The notes: a model not told the origin generated them from the letters alone. 5,336 nucleotides of DNA from JBCCMB01 sp039026555 (GCA_039026555.1 JBCCMB010000171.1:1-5336); one strand, 5' to 3'. Shown: positions 1 to 5,220, counted from the first letter of the stretch. Program-made: numbers and translations.

Positions 1-660
1 ACCGCGCTTGCCGCGAGCGTGCAGCTTGAAAATGATCATCAGGGCGCAGCTCGGCAGGTTTTTCTCAAAACCGGGCCGCTGGCGGTTCTTCCCCTGCCGG
101 ACAACCGCGCGAACATCATTTGGACCGAGCCCAAAGATACGGCGGAGACGCTGAAGGCGATGTCGGACCCAGATTTCGAGGAGGAGCTAAGGCTGCGCGC
201 CGGCGAGTTTATCGGCCCTTTCAAGCTCATCGGCCACCGTTTCGCCTATCCCCTCTCATTGCGCATGGCCGAGAGTTTTGCCGCCGATCGCGTCGCGCTT
301 GCAGGCGACGCGGCGCATGTCATTCATCCGCTCGCGGGCCAAGGCGTGAATTTGGGGCTGAAGGACGTGGCGGCTCTTGTGGAGACCATCGCCGACGCAC
401 GTCAGGTTGGTTTGGACATTGGCGCGGAAACCGCTTTGGAACCTTACAATCGCTGGCGCCGGTTCGACACGCTGGCCATGGCGTCGGCTACCGAGGGATT
501 GGCGCGTGTGTTCCGGGCGCCCCGGCCGATCCGGTCCCTTGCGGGCGTCGGCATGGGATTGTCTGGGCGAATGGCCGGTCTTCGGCGCGCTATGGCCGCC
601 GAAGCGGGCGGCGTATTCGGCGATTTACCCCGCTTGATGAGGGGCGAGCCGGTCCGATGA
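1..660 (+). CDS. UbiH/UbiF/COQ6-family FAD-dependent hydroxylase, C-terminal part (5' end outside window)
   Basis: The reading frame is open from the first base, so this is the last 219 codons of a longer gene. The family is usually about 400 residues, so nearly half is missing, including the N-terminal GxGxxG dinucleotide-binding fold. The diagnostic second FAD-binding motif is present: GDAAHVIHP starts at window codon 102, followed by the conserved GQGVNLGLKD near codons 113-122. The preceding 'GPLAVLPLPDN' stretch and the ending 'GDLPRLMRGE' are also typical of the family. These class A flavin monooxygenases hydroxylate the ring of ubiquinone precursors, using NAD(P)H and O2 at the inner face of the cytoplasmic membrane. 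Which ring position is modified (UbiH, UbiF, UbiI, UbiL or UbiM type) cannot be told from this half. The stop codon overlaps the next start as ATGA, suggesting coupled translation. The family call is secure; the paralogue is not. Confidence 0.93.
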   Translation, partial: TALAASVQLENDHQGAARQVFLKTGPLAVLPLPDNRANIIWTEPKDTAETLKAMSDPDFEEELRLRAGEFIGPFKLIGHRFAYPLSLRMAESFAADRVALAGDAAHVIHPLAGQGVNLGLKDVAALVETIADARQVGLDIGAETALEPYNRWRRFDTLAMASATEGLARVFRAPRPIRSLAGVGMGLSGRMAGLRRAMAAEAGGVFGDLPRLMRGEPVR

Positions 661-1118
661 GTGATTGGCGCAGCGTTTTAGCCGAGCATGCCCCCGCTTT
701 TTTGGCGCATGAGGGCGTTTGGCGCGGCGTTTATCAGCATATCGACGTTAGAACCGGCGAGATTACCGCCCATGACGCGCAAGTCGTGTGCGAATTTCCC
801 GGGGGTGGGCCCCACGCCTATATCCAGCACAACAGCTTCACTTGGGCGGATGGGCGCGTAGAAATCGCCGATTTGCCCGGCGTTTGGCGCCACGGGCGCA
901 TTTGGTGGGATTTGCCGACCTTTTCAGGCTCTGCATGGGACGCTGGCGACGGCGTGGTGCTGTTGAATCTAGTCCGCAAGGACGAACCCGGCGTCGTTTT
1001 CTTTGAGATGATTGTTCCGCCCACGCAAACTGGCGCGCGGGCCCGCACGTGGCACTGGTTAAAGGATGGCGAGCTCGTCCGCCGCACCCTATGCAATGAA
1101 CGGCGCACCGCGCCATAG
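657..1118 (+). CDS. Small DUF3598/lipocalin-like protein
   Basis: A 153-residue protein whose ATG lies inside the stop of the upstream hydroxylase (ATGA), which fixes the start and implies translational coupling. The frame is also open further upstream, but that stretch lies over the hydroxylase and is a shadow. The sequence is rich in Trp, Gly and short beta-strand-like stretches: 'HEGVWRGVYQHID' near residues 16-28, then 'YIQHNSFTWADGR', 'GRIWWDLPTFSG' and the ending 'ARTWHWLKDGELVRRTLCNE'. This pattern of an N-terminal H-x-G-x-W-x-G-x-Y followed by alternating aromatic strands resembles DUF3598 proteins, which are thought to have a lipocalin-like barrel. No signal peptide or membrane segment is visible, so it is probably cytosolic. 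The biochemical role is unknown. Its coupling to a quinone hydroxylase hints at a hydrophobic ligand, but that is inference. The family assignment rests on remembered patterns and is moderate. Confidence 0.75.
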   Translation: MSDWRSVLAEHAPAFLAHEGVWRGVYQHIDVRTGEITAHDAQVVCEFPGGGPHAYIQHNSFTWADGRVEIADLPGVWRHGRIWWDLPTFSGSAWDAGDGVVLLNLVRKDEPGVVFFEMIVPPTQTGARARTWHWLKDGELVRRTLCNERRTAP

Positions 1119-1226
1119 CGAAGCGATCTCCGCCGCTCTCACGATGAATGCGCGTTCAGCGAAAAACGGCGAAATTTCCTTGCGGGCGTCTTGTTTTCGC
1201 CCGGCGCGGCGCCGACAGTGCCCACC

Positions 1227-2090
1227 ATGAGCTTGCTATTGACCGCCCTCTTTCCGCTTCTCGTAGCCGCAGCGGATCAAGCGTCCGACGTCGCCGCGAC
1301 GCCGACCCCTATTGTCCTAGACACGGGTCCGCGCCCAGAGACATCGCCGAGGCCGGAAGCGGCTTCCCCTATCGTTATTGCGGAAACCGAACAGCCGTCA
1401 GCGGCCTCGACGCAGTCACCCCCGGTAGCGCAGCCAGAAGCTGAGCTGGAGGTCGACGCACAGTTGGAGACGGAAGAAAGCCTACCTCCCGTAGATGCTG
1501 CGCCGGATACGATCCCAGCAGACGCCCCGCCGCCCGCGCCGCAAATCACCCGCGACGACATTCTCGCCAAAGCCAACGCGTCCTTGGAAGGCGTGGCCAG
1601 CGCAAAAGGCGGATTCTTGCAGATCTCCCCTGACGGCGCGACGGCGCGCGGCGACTTCTACCTTCGCCGTCCAGGCCGTATTCGGTTCGAATACGCCGAC
1701 CCGACACCCTTGCTGATCATCGCAGACGGCGTGACCGTCGCGATCGAAGACACAGAGTTGGAAACCGTTGACCGTGCGCCTTTAAATTCAACGCCTTTGG
1801 ACCTTTTCTTAAAGAAGCGCATTAATCTAGCCGAAGATGGAGACGTGGTGGACGTACGCCATGTCGATGGTCGTTTTTACGTCGCGCTGGAGGACAATTC
1901 CGGCGAGGCCGAAGGTCGGTTGATCCTCGAATTTTCTGAAGCTGATTTCGGCCTTCAAGGCTGGACAACCGTCGATCCGTCAGGCGGGGTGACCCGTGTG
2001 GCGCTATTTGACATTGAAACGGGCGTACGCCTCCCCGCCCGCCTTTTCGTCATCGAAGACCCGGAAGACGAGGATGACCGCCGCCGTTAG
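1227..2090 (+). CDS. lolA: LolA-type outer-membrane lipoprotein carrier protein with long Pro/Glu-rich linker
   Basis: LolA is the periplasmic chaperone that takes lipoproteins from LolCDE and hands them to the outer membrane. From the ATG at 1227 the protein has 287 residues. Residues 1-17 form a short hydrophobic signal peptide ('MSLLLTALFPLLVAAAD') that lacks the usual positive charge. Residues about 18-105 are a Pro/Ala/Glu/Asp-rich low-complexity linker. The LolA domain runs from about 107 to 275. Typical motifs are 'GGFLQISPDG', 'FYLRRPGRIRFEY' at 144-156, 'IIADGVTVAIED' around 165-175, and 'DRAPLNSTPLDLFL' at 182-195. The C-terminus is acidic, then Arg-rich. A TTG at 1191 and a GTG at 1218 are in frame, but only the ATG places the hydrophobic stretch at the N-terminus. 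No clear Shine-Dalgarno precedes it. The gap to the upstream gene is 108 bp with no terminator, so cotranscription is possible. The family call is strong; the start is moderately sure. Confidence 0.9.
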   Translation: MSLLLTALFPLLVAAADQASDVAATPTPIVLDTGPRPETSPRPEAASPIVIAETEQPSAASTQSPPVAQPEAELEVDAQLETEESLPPVDAAPDTIPADAPPPAPQITRDDILAKANASLEGVASAKGGFLQISPDGATARGDFYLRRPGRIRFEYADPTPLLIIADGVTVAIEDTELETVDRAPLNSTPLDLFLKKRINLAEDGDVVDVRHVDGRFYVALEDNSGEAEGRLILEFSEADFGLQGWTTVDPSGGVTRVALFDIETGVRLPARLFVIEDPEDEDDRRR

Positions 2091-2098
2091 CACTATTT

Positions 2099-2113
2099 AG
2101 CGGTGTGACCGCT
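2099..2113. repeat. Perfect 6-bp inverted repeat just after lolA stop
   Basis: AGCGGT-GTG-ACCGCT is a perfect inverted repeat with a 3-base spacer, starting 9 bases after the lolA stop. As RNA it would make a small tight hairpin at the 3' end of the lolA message. No T-run follows, so it is not a standard intrinsic terminator. It could protect the 3' end, be an operator, or be chance. Confidence 0.4.
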
Positions 2114-2140
2114 GCGTGGTGCGACAATGCAACACGAAAA

Positions 2141-2157
2141 TGTTAAGCTCTGTTAAG
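2141..2157 (+). promoter_or_regulatory. Tandem TGTTAAG direct repeat, likely response-regulator operator
   Basis: TGTTAAG occurs twice, at 2141-2147 and 2151-2157, with a 10-bp period, close to one helical turn. This places both half-sites on one face of the DNA, as in sites for OmpR/PhoB-class regulators. The second copy ends exactly where the proposed -35 element begins, a typical position for an activator contacting RNA polymerase. It also resembles the CtrA site TTAA-N7-TTAA, but the spacing here is N6, so a canonical CtrA site is not claimed. The cognate regulator is unknown. Confidence 0.45.
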
Positions 2158-2186
2158 TTGCAATTTTCAGTGTGGTGTGGCTTAAT
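2158..2186 (+). promoter_or_regulatory. Candidate sigma-70 promoter of the small RNA
   Basis: TTGCAA (2158-2163) and CTTAAT (2181-2186) are separated by exactly 17 bp. Each matches its E. coli sigma-70 consensus hexamer at four of six positions. The -10 region, GCTTAATT at 2180-2187, also partly fits the Caulobacter housekeeping form GCTANAWC. Initiation 7 bases downstream would be at about 2193, four bases before the first base-paired stem of the proposed RNA. The weak -35 would suit an activator-dependent promoter. This was found by eye; the start site is inferred. Confidence 0.4.
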
Positions 2187-2192
2187 TGTCAC

Positions 2193-2335
2193 GTCGATCG
2201 GCGGCGGTTATCGCTTGATTTCCCCCCGCAGGCTTGAGACCGCCGTTGATGAGGCCGGAGACTATCCCCTCCCGGCCAAAAGCGCCCCGAGGCGCAGCGC
2301 GTCTAACTGTCCCCGCGGTTAGGCGCGCTTTTTTT
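2193..2335 (+). ncRNA. Candidate structured small RNA with C-rich hairpin loops
   Basis: About 143 nt from the predicted start to the end of the terminator T-run. Four hairpins can be drawn. Hairpin 1 pairs 2197-2209 with 2238-2250 (13 pairs, three of them G-U) around a 28-nt loop holding six Cs at 2222-2227. Hairpin 2 pairs GGCCGG (2253-2258) with CCGGCC (2272-2277); its loop region carries CCCCTCCC (2266-2273), whose last two Cs join the stem. Hairpin 3 pairs GCGCC (2282-2286) with GGCGC (2291-2295) around CCGA. Hairpin 4 is the terminator, with CCCC in its loop (2311-2314). Exposed C-runs are the usual seed regions of bacterial small RNAs that mask Shine-Dalgarno sequences. It does not look like 6S RNA, SRP RNA or a riboswitch I know. 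The alternative is a long 3' UTR of lolA, possibly processed into a small RNA. Confidence 0.55.
2296..2335 (+). terminator. Strong intrinsic (rho-independent) terminator
   Basis: AGCGCGTCTAAC (2296-2307) pairs with GTTAGGCGCGCT (2318-2329) to form a 12-bp stem with a single T-G wobble and a 10-base loop. The stem runs directly into seven Ts (2329-2335). It lies 206 bp past the lolA stop, too far to be a simple lolA terminator, and it isolates xthA from upstream transcription. It is the clearest signal of this kind in the window. Confidence 0.92.
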
Positions 2336-2366
2336 GTCTCGCGCCTCTTTGCTCAACATTCCTGGC

Positions 2367-2395
2367 TTGTCGCGCCGGATTGCGCGGCCTAAACC
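2367..2395 (+). promoter_or_regulatory. Candidate xthA promoter implying a leaderless or near-leaderless mRNA
   Basis: TTGTCGC (2367-2373), 14 bases, then CCTAAACC (2388-2395) resembles the Caulobacter housekeeping pattern TTGACGS-N10-14-GCTANAWC, with one mismatch in the first element and two in the second. It sits between the terminator and the xthA start. Initiation would fall at or next to the ATG at 2402. That agrees with the absence of a Shine-Dalgarno before xthA. Found by eye; moderate to low confidence. Confidence 0.35.
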
Positions 2396-2401
2396 CGCGC
2401 G

Positions 2402-3202
2402 ATGCCTAAACTCAAAATTACCAGTTGGAATATCAATTCCGTTCGCCTTCGCGCGGATCGCGTGAAGTCCTTTGCGGTCGAGCATCGGCCCGACATCCTT
2501 TGTCTGCAGGAAATCAAGTGCCAGGCGGCCGAGTTTCCTACAAAGGCGTTCAACGAAGTCGGCCTAGAGCACATCGCGATCGCCGGACAAAAAGGCATGC
2601 ATGGCGTCGCGATCGCATCGCGTCTGCCCCTTGAAGAGATCGAGGCGCCCGATTTTTGCCGGCATGGCCACGCGCGCATTGTCGCCGCCAGAATAAATGG
2701 CGTGGACGTGCACAATTTGTATGTCCCGGCGGGCGGCGACGTGCCTGACCCGGAAGAGAATGACAAATTCGCCCACAAACTCGACTTTCTCGCCCGGATG
2801 GAGGCAGGTTACGCCGCGCGGGCGAGCGGCCCTTCCCTCATCGTTGTTGGAGATCTCAACATTGCGCCAGAACCCCAAGACGTCTGGTCGCACAAGCAAT
2901 TGCTGGATGTGGTCAGCCACACGCCAGTCGAAACTGACGGGCTAAAACGCGTCATCGACAAGGGCGGGTTTATGGATGTGGCGCGTCATGCACATGATGC
3001 AAACCAGAAGCTCTACACTTGGTGGAGCTATAGGGCGCGCGATTGGGCGAAATCAAATCGCGGTCGGCGTCTGGACCATATCTGGGCGAACAAAGCGGCT
3101 GCGCCGTCCGTCGATATCGAGAGCTATCGCATCCATTTAGCGGAGCGCGGCGGCGAAAAGCCCTCAGATCACGCGCCGATCAGCGTTGAGCTAAACGTCT
3201 AA
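2402..3202 (+). CDS. xthA: Exodeoxyribonuclease III (AP endonuclease, ExoIII/XthA family)
   Basis: A 266-residue protein, full length for the family. It is the major AP endonuclease and 3' repair exonuclease of base-excision repair, cutting 5' to abasic sites and cleaning blocked 3' ends, with Mg2+. The endonuclease/exonuclease/phosphatase fold shows its whole active site: N10 and N12 in 'SWNINSVR', E37 in 'LQEIK', Y107 in 'NLYVPAGG', D151 and N153 in 'VGDLNIAP', D225 in 'RGRRLDHIW', and the D256-H257 pair in 'SDHAPI'. The start is the first ATG, and the protein begins directly with the fold's first strand. No ribosome-binding site is visible before it, and a promoter-like pair ends seven bases upstream. 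A strong terminator separates it from lolA, so it appears to be transcribed on its own. It converges with the response regulator gene with only 8 bp between stops. Confidence 0.97.
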   Translation: MPKLKITSWNINSVRLRADRVKSFAVEHRPDILCLQEIKCQAAEFPTKAFNEVGLEHIAIAGQKGMHGVAIASRLPLEEIEAPDFCRHGHARIVAARINGVDVHNLYVPAGGDVPDPEENDKFAHKLDFLARMEAGYAARASGPSLIVVGDLNIAPEPQDVWSHKQLLDVVSHTPVETDGLKRVIDKGGFMDVARHAHDANQKLYTWWSYRARDWAKSNRGRRLDHIWANKAAAPSVDIESYRIHLAERGGEKPSDHAPISVELNV

Positions 3203-3210
3203 GTCCGCGA

Positions 3211-3897
3211 TCAGGCTTGGAGGCGATACCCGCCGGTTTCCGTCAGCAATAAACGCGCATTCGCCGGGTCGGGCTCGATCTTCTGCCTTAAGCGATACAC
3301 ATGTGTTTCGAGTGTGTGGGTGGTGACGTTAGCGTTGTAGCCCCACACCTCCGACAGCAACTCATCGCGTGCCACCGGTTTGCCGCCCGCCCGGTATAAG
3401 TATTTGAGGATATTTGTTTCTTTCTCTGTGAGGCGAATTTTACGCTCTTGCTCGTCGAGCAAAAGCTTGGACGCCGGCCGGAATTCATACGGCCCCACCT
3501 GGAAAGTAGCGTCTTCGCTTTGTTCGAATGTCCTCAAATGGGCGCGCACGCGGGCGAGCAGCACTGAGAATTTAAACGGCTTGCTGACATAATCATTGGC
3601 GCCGCTGTCCAACCCCAGAATGGCGTCCGCATCGGTGGTTTGCCCCGTCAGCATAACGATGGGCGCGCGCACGCCGTGTTTACGCATCAAACGGCACGCG
3701 TCACGACCGTCCATGTCGGGCAGCTCAACGTCCAGAATGATGAGATCCGCCTTGCTGTCTTCGGCTTTTTTGACGCCGTCGCCGGCCGTCGCCGCCTGAA
3801 TGATCGCAAAGCCCTCATGAAGGTCGAATTGCTCCGCCAGCGCTTCGCGAAGGTCATCATCATCATCGACCAGGAGAATCGTTTTCGTCGCCGACAT
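3211..3897 (-). CDS. cenR: OmpR-family response regulator, CenR-like
   Basis: A 228-residue two-component transcription factor. The N-terminal receiver domain (about 5-120) has the acidic pocket D11-D13 within a run of five Asp, the phospho-acceptor D56 in 'IILDVELPD', T84 in 'VMLTG', and K106 in 'YVSKPF'. A winged-helix OmpR/PhoB DNA-binding domain follows (about 130-227), with 'IRLTEKETNILKYLYRAGG' and 'TTHTLETHVYRLRQKIEPD'. The sequence resembles alphaproteobacterial CenR, the essential envelope regulator partnered with the kinase CenK in Caulobacter. The envelope-related neighbours fit that role. No histidine kinase is adjacent, as in Caulobacter, where cenK lies elsewhere. A good Shine-Dalgarno fixes the start. 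The gene diverges from the L,D-transpeptidase gene across 79 bp and converges with xthA. OmpR-family regulator is certain; CenR orthology is probable, not proven. Confidence 0.95.
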   Translation of the reverse strand: MSATKTILLVDDDDDLREALAEQFDLHEGFAIIQAATAGDGVKKAEDSKADLIILDVELPDMDGRDACRLMRKHGVRAPIVMLTGQTTDADAILGLDSGANDYVSKPFKFSVLLARVRAHLRTFEQSEDATFQVGPYEFRPASKLLLDEQERKIRLTEKETNILKYLYRAGGKPVARDELLSEVWGYNANVTTHTLETHVYRLRQKIEPDPANARLLLTETGGYRLQA

Positions 3898-3976
3898 TGA
3901 AGAGCCCTCCCAAGTAAACGTAGAAACGTCCGCAAAGACGCCTAATCTCCTAGACGCGGACTATGCCCCTAAGACT
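3898..3976. promoter_or_regulatory. Divergent control region between response regulator and L,D-transpeptidase genes
   Basis: These 79 bases must carry the 5' signals of both divergent genes. AAACGT occurs twice at 3916-3921 and 3924-3929 (8-bp period). GACTATGC occurs at 3959-3966 and again at 3973-3980, running into the transpeptidase start. Such short tandem repeats could be regulator sites, including autoregulation by the OmpR-type protein, but this is inference. I could not pick convincing -35/-10 pairs for either direction. Confidence 0.4.
3905..3911 (-). promoter_or_regulatory. Shine-Dalgarno of the response regulator gene
   Basis: Read on the minus strand, GGGAGGG lies 7 bases before the ATG whose first base is 3897. 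It is the strongest ribosome-binding site in the window and supports the chosen start. It is also an exact complement of CCCTCCC at 2267-2273 in the proposed small RNA. Confidence 0.8.
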
Positions 3977-4528
3977 ATGCAAACATCTAGTGATAGAAAC
4001 GAGATGACGCGAGCGGACGCCTCAATTTTTTGTGCGAAATCTGACGGATGGCTCTATTGGGACGATCAGCGCATGCGCTGCGCCTTGGGTCCGGCCGGGG
4101 TGGTGGACGCATCCGAAAAACGCGAAGGCGACGGCGCCAGCCCGGCTGGCGATTGGCCCTTGAGGTGGGTGTACTACCGCCCCGATCGGGAAGCGGCGCC
4201 CAACACTGGGCTGCCGCTCGTCCCACTCAAACCAGAGGATGGCTGGTGCGACGACCCCGCAAGCGGCGCGCTTTACAACCGCCCTATCACAACGCCCAAC
4301 GCCTTGTCGCACGAGCGCTTGTGGCGAGAGGATCATGTCTACGACATCATTGTGGTGCTGGGCCATAATGACGACCCGCCCATTCCGGGTATGGGCAGCG
4401 CGATTTTCTTACACCTTAAGCGGGGCGATTATGAACCTACCGAAGGATGCGTCGCTCTGGCTCGTGAGGATCTGCTAGCGGTTCTGGCCGCCGCCAAACT
4501 CGGCGACAGCCTGAAAATCAGTGAATGA
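3977..4528 (+). CDS. L,D-transpeptidase (YkuD catalytic domain, COG3786-type)
   Basis: A 183-residue protein with a YkuD-like catalytic domain. The conserved catalytic pair is visible as H146 in 'SAIFLH' and C158 in 'TEGCVAL'. Upstream are 'KREGDGASPAGDWPL' (about 48-62), 'DGWCDDP' (88-94), 'LYNRPI', 'SHERLWREDHVYDIIVVLGHN' (111-131, a long conserved block) and 'PPIPGMGSAIF'. YkuD enzymes make 3-3 peptidoglycan cross-links or attach proteins to tetrapeptides through a Cys acyl-enzyme. This short, single-domain subgroup is less characterised. No signal peptide, lipobox or membrane segment is visible, which is odd for a periplasmic reaction. A second in-frame ATG at 4004 would remove nine residues and is equally plausible, since neither has a clear Shine-Dalgarno. 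It diverges from the CenR-like regulator and converges with yggS across 8 bp. The family is secure; location and exact substrate are not. Confidence 0.92.
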   Translation: MQTSSDRNEMTRADASIFCAKSDGWLYWDDQRMRCALGPAGVVDASEKREGDGASPAGDWPLRWVYYRPDREAAPNTGLPLVPLKPEDGWCDDPASGALYNRPITTPNALSHERLWREDHVYDIIVVLGHNDDPPIPGMGSAIFLHLKRGDYEPTEGCVALAREDLLAVLAAAKLGDSLKISE

Positions 4529-4536
4529 GCGCGCCC

Positions 4537-5220
4537 CTACCCCTCTCTTTCGCCAAACAGGGCCGATCCAACTCGCACATGCGTCGCGCCGAACCGTATG
4601 GCGGTCTCAAAATCTGCGCTCATGCCCATCGACAACTGGTCCAGCCCATTGGCGGCCGCGATTTTGGCCAACAACGCGAAATGCGGTCCCGGCGGCTCAT
4701 AGGCCGGCGGAATGCACATCAGACCTTTGAGGTCGAGCCGATATTCTTGACGAACAGACGCGATAAATGCATCGGCCCCTTTCGGCGCAACGCCAGATTT
4801 TTGCAGCTCCTCGCCCGTATTTACCTGAATGAAGACTTTCGGGTTGCGACCCTCTTTCTCACAAGCGTCCGCCAGCGATCGCGCCAATTTCGGCCGATCG
4901 ACCGATTCGATGACGTCGAAAAAGGCGACAGCTTCACGCGCCTTGTTCGTTTGCAGCGGTCCGATCAGGCGCAATTGCAAATCTGCTTGGGCGTCGCGAC
5001 GCACAGCCCAGCGTTGCATCGCTTCTTGAACGCGGTTTTCTCCAAACACAGTTTGACCGGCCGCCAGCATCGCGTCGACGCGGGCGTCAGGCTGGCGTTT
5101 GGACACCGCCACAAGAGCCGTCGACGCGGGATCGCGTTTGGATGCGCGAGACGCCGAAGCCATACGGGACAAAATATCTTCGCGCGTCGGGGCCAGATCA
5201 AGATCAGCGGTCATGCGCAT
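4537..5220 (-). CDS. yggS: YggS/PLPBP-family pyridoxal phosphate homeostasis protein
   Basis: From the ATG at 5220 this is a 227-residue protein, normal for the family. It is a single-domain PLP-binding TIM barrel like the N-terminal domain of alanine racemase. It is not known as a catalyst; it buffers intracellular PLP and affects amino-acid metabolism. The PLP lysine is K41 in 'ALVAVSKRQP'. Other hallmarks are 'VFGENRVQEA' (58-67), 'LIGPLQTNK' (85-93), 'VFIQVNTGEE', 'LKGLMCIPP', 'LSMGMSADFE' (196-205, contacting the cofactor phosphate in homologues) and 'VRVGSALFG' near the end. The Pro in 'IGPLQ', where many bacteria have His, is the form I associate with alphaproteobacteria. A weak GGGG precedes the ATG at 5220. 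An ATG at 5214 is equally possible, while a GTG at 5274 would add an Arg-rich extension foreign to the family. It converges with the transpeptidase gene. Confidence 0.95.
   Translation of the reverse strand: MRMTADLDLAPTREDILSRMASASRASKRDPASTALVAVSKRQPDARVDAMLAAGQTVFGENRVQEAMQRWAVRRDAQADLQLRLIGPLQTNKAREAVAFFDVIESVDRPKLARSLADACEKEGRNPKVFIQVNTGEELQKSGVAPKGADAFIASVRQEYRLDLKGLMCIPPAYEPPGPHFALLAKIAAANGLDQLSMGMSADFETAIRFGATHVRVGSALFGEREG

Larger units (their letters stand above)
2091..2401. other. Non-coding intergenic region between lolA and xthA
   Basis: There is no convincing protein gene in these 311 bases. The longest open stretch (2116-2322, 68 codons) has no ribosome-binding site, no recognisable domain, and crosses the hairpins and terminator described separately. 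The first half (about 2128-2200) is visibly AT-richer than the flanking genes, as expected of a promoter region. The second half is packed with inverted repeats and ends in an intrinsic terminator at 2296-2335, leaving only 66 bp before xthA. The layout (operator-like repeat, promoter, structured segment, terminator, second promoter) is that of an independent small RNA gene. Confidence 0.8.

Noticed and set aside
120..656. Long open frame running upstream of the DUF3598-like gene, over the hydroxylase
   Set aside because: Its first 179 codons translate to Arg-rich, low-similarity sequence antiphase to the clearly real hydroxylase. Only the part from 657 on is a gene.
1183..1203. CGGGCG/CGCCCG inverted repeat just before lolA
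   Set aside because: Six-bp arms around a 9-base spacer are expected by chance in GC-rich DNA. There is no T-run after it, so it is not a terminator.
1144..1230. 28-codon upstream ORF whose TGA overlaps the lolA ATG (ATGA)
   Set aside because: The overlap is tempting for translational coupling, but there is no Shine-Dalgarno and no conserved-looking sequence, so chance is likely.
2141..2157. Canonical CtrA binding site
   Set aside because: The TTAA half-sites are separated by 6 bases, not the consensus 7, so only a response-regulator-type repeat is claimed.
2116..2322. 68-codon open frame in the lolA-xthA gap
   Set aside because: No ribosome-binding site and no recognisable domain. It runs through hairpins 1-3 into the terminator loop, so the RNA interpretation explains the region better.
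2193..2335. 6S RNA or SRP RNA
   Set aside because: The 5' and 3' ends do not pair into a long closing stem with a central bubble as in 6S, and no conserved SRP Alu/S-domain motif is visible.
3853..3870. Repeated CAT triplets inside the response regulator gene
   Set aside because: They encode the run of Asp residues of the receiver acidic pocket and are normal for this family, not a phase-variable repeat.
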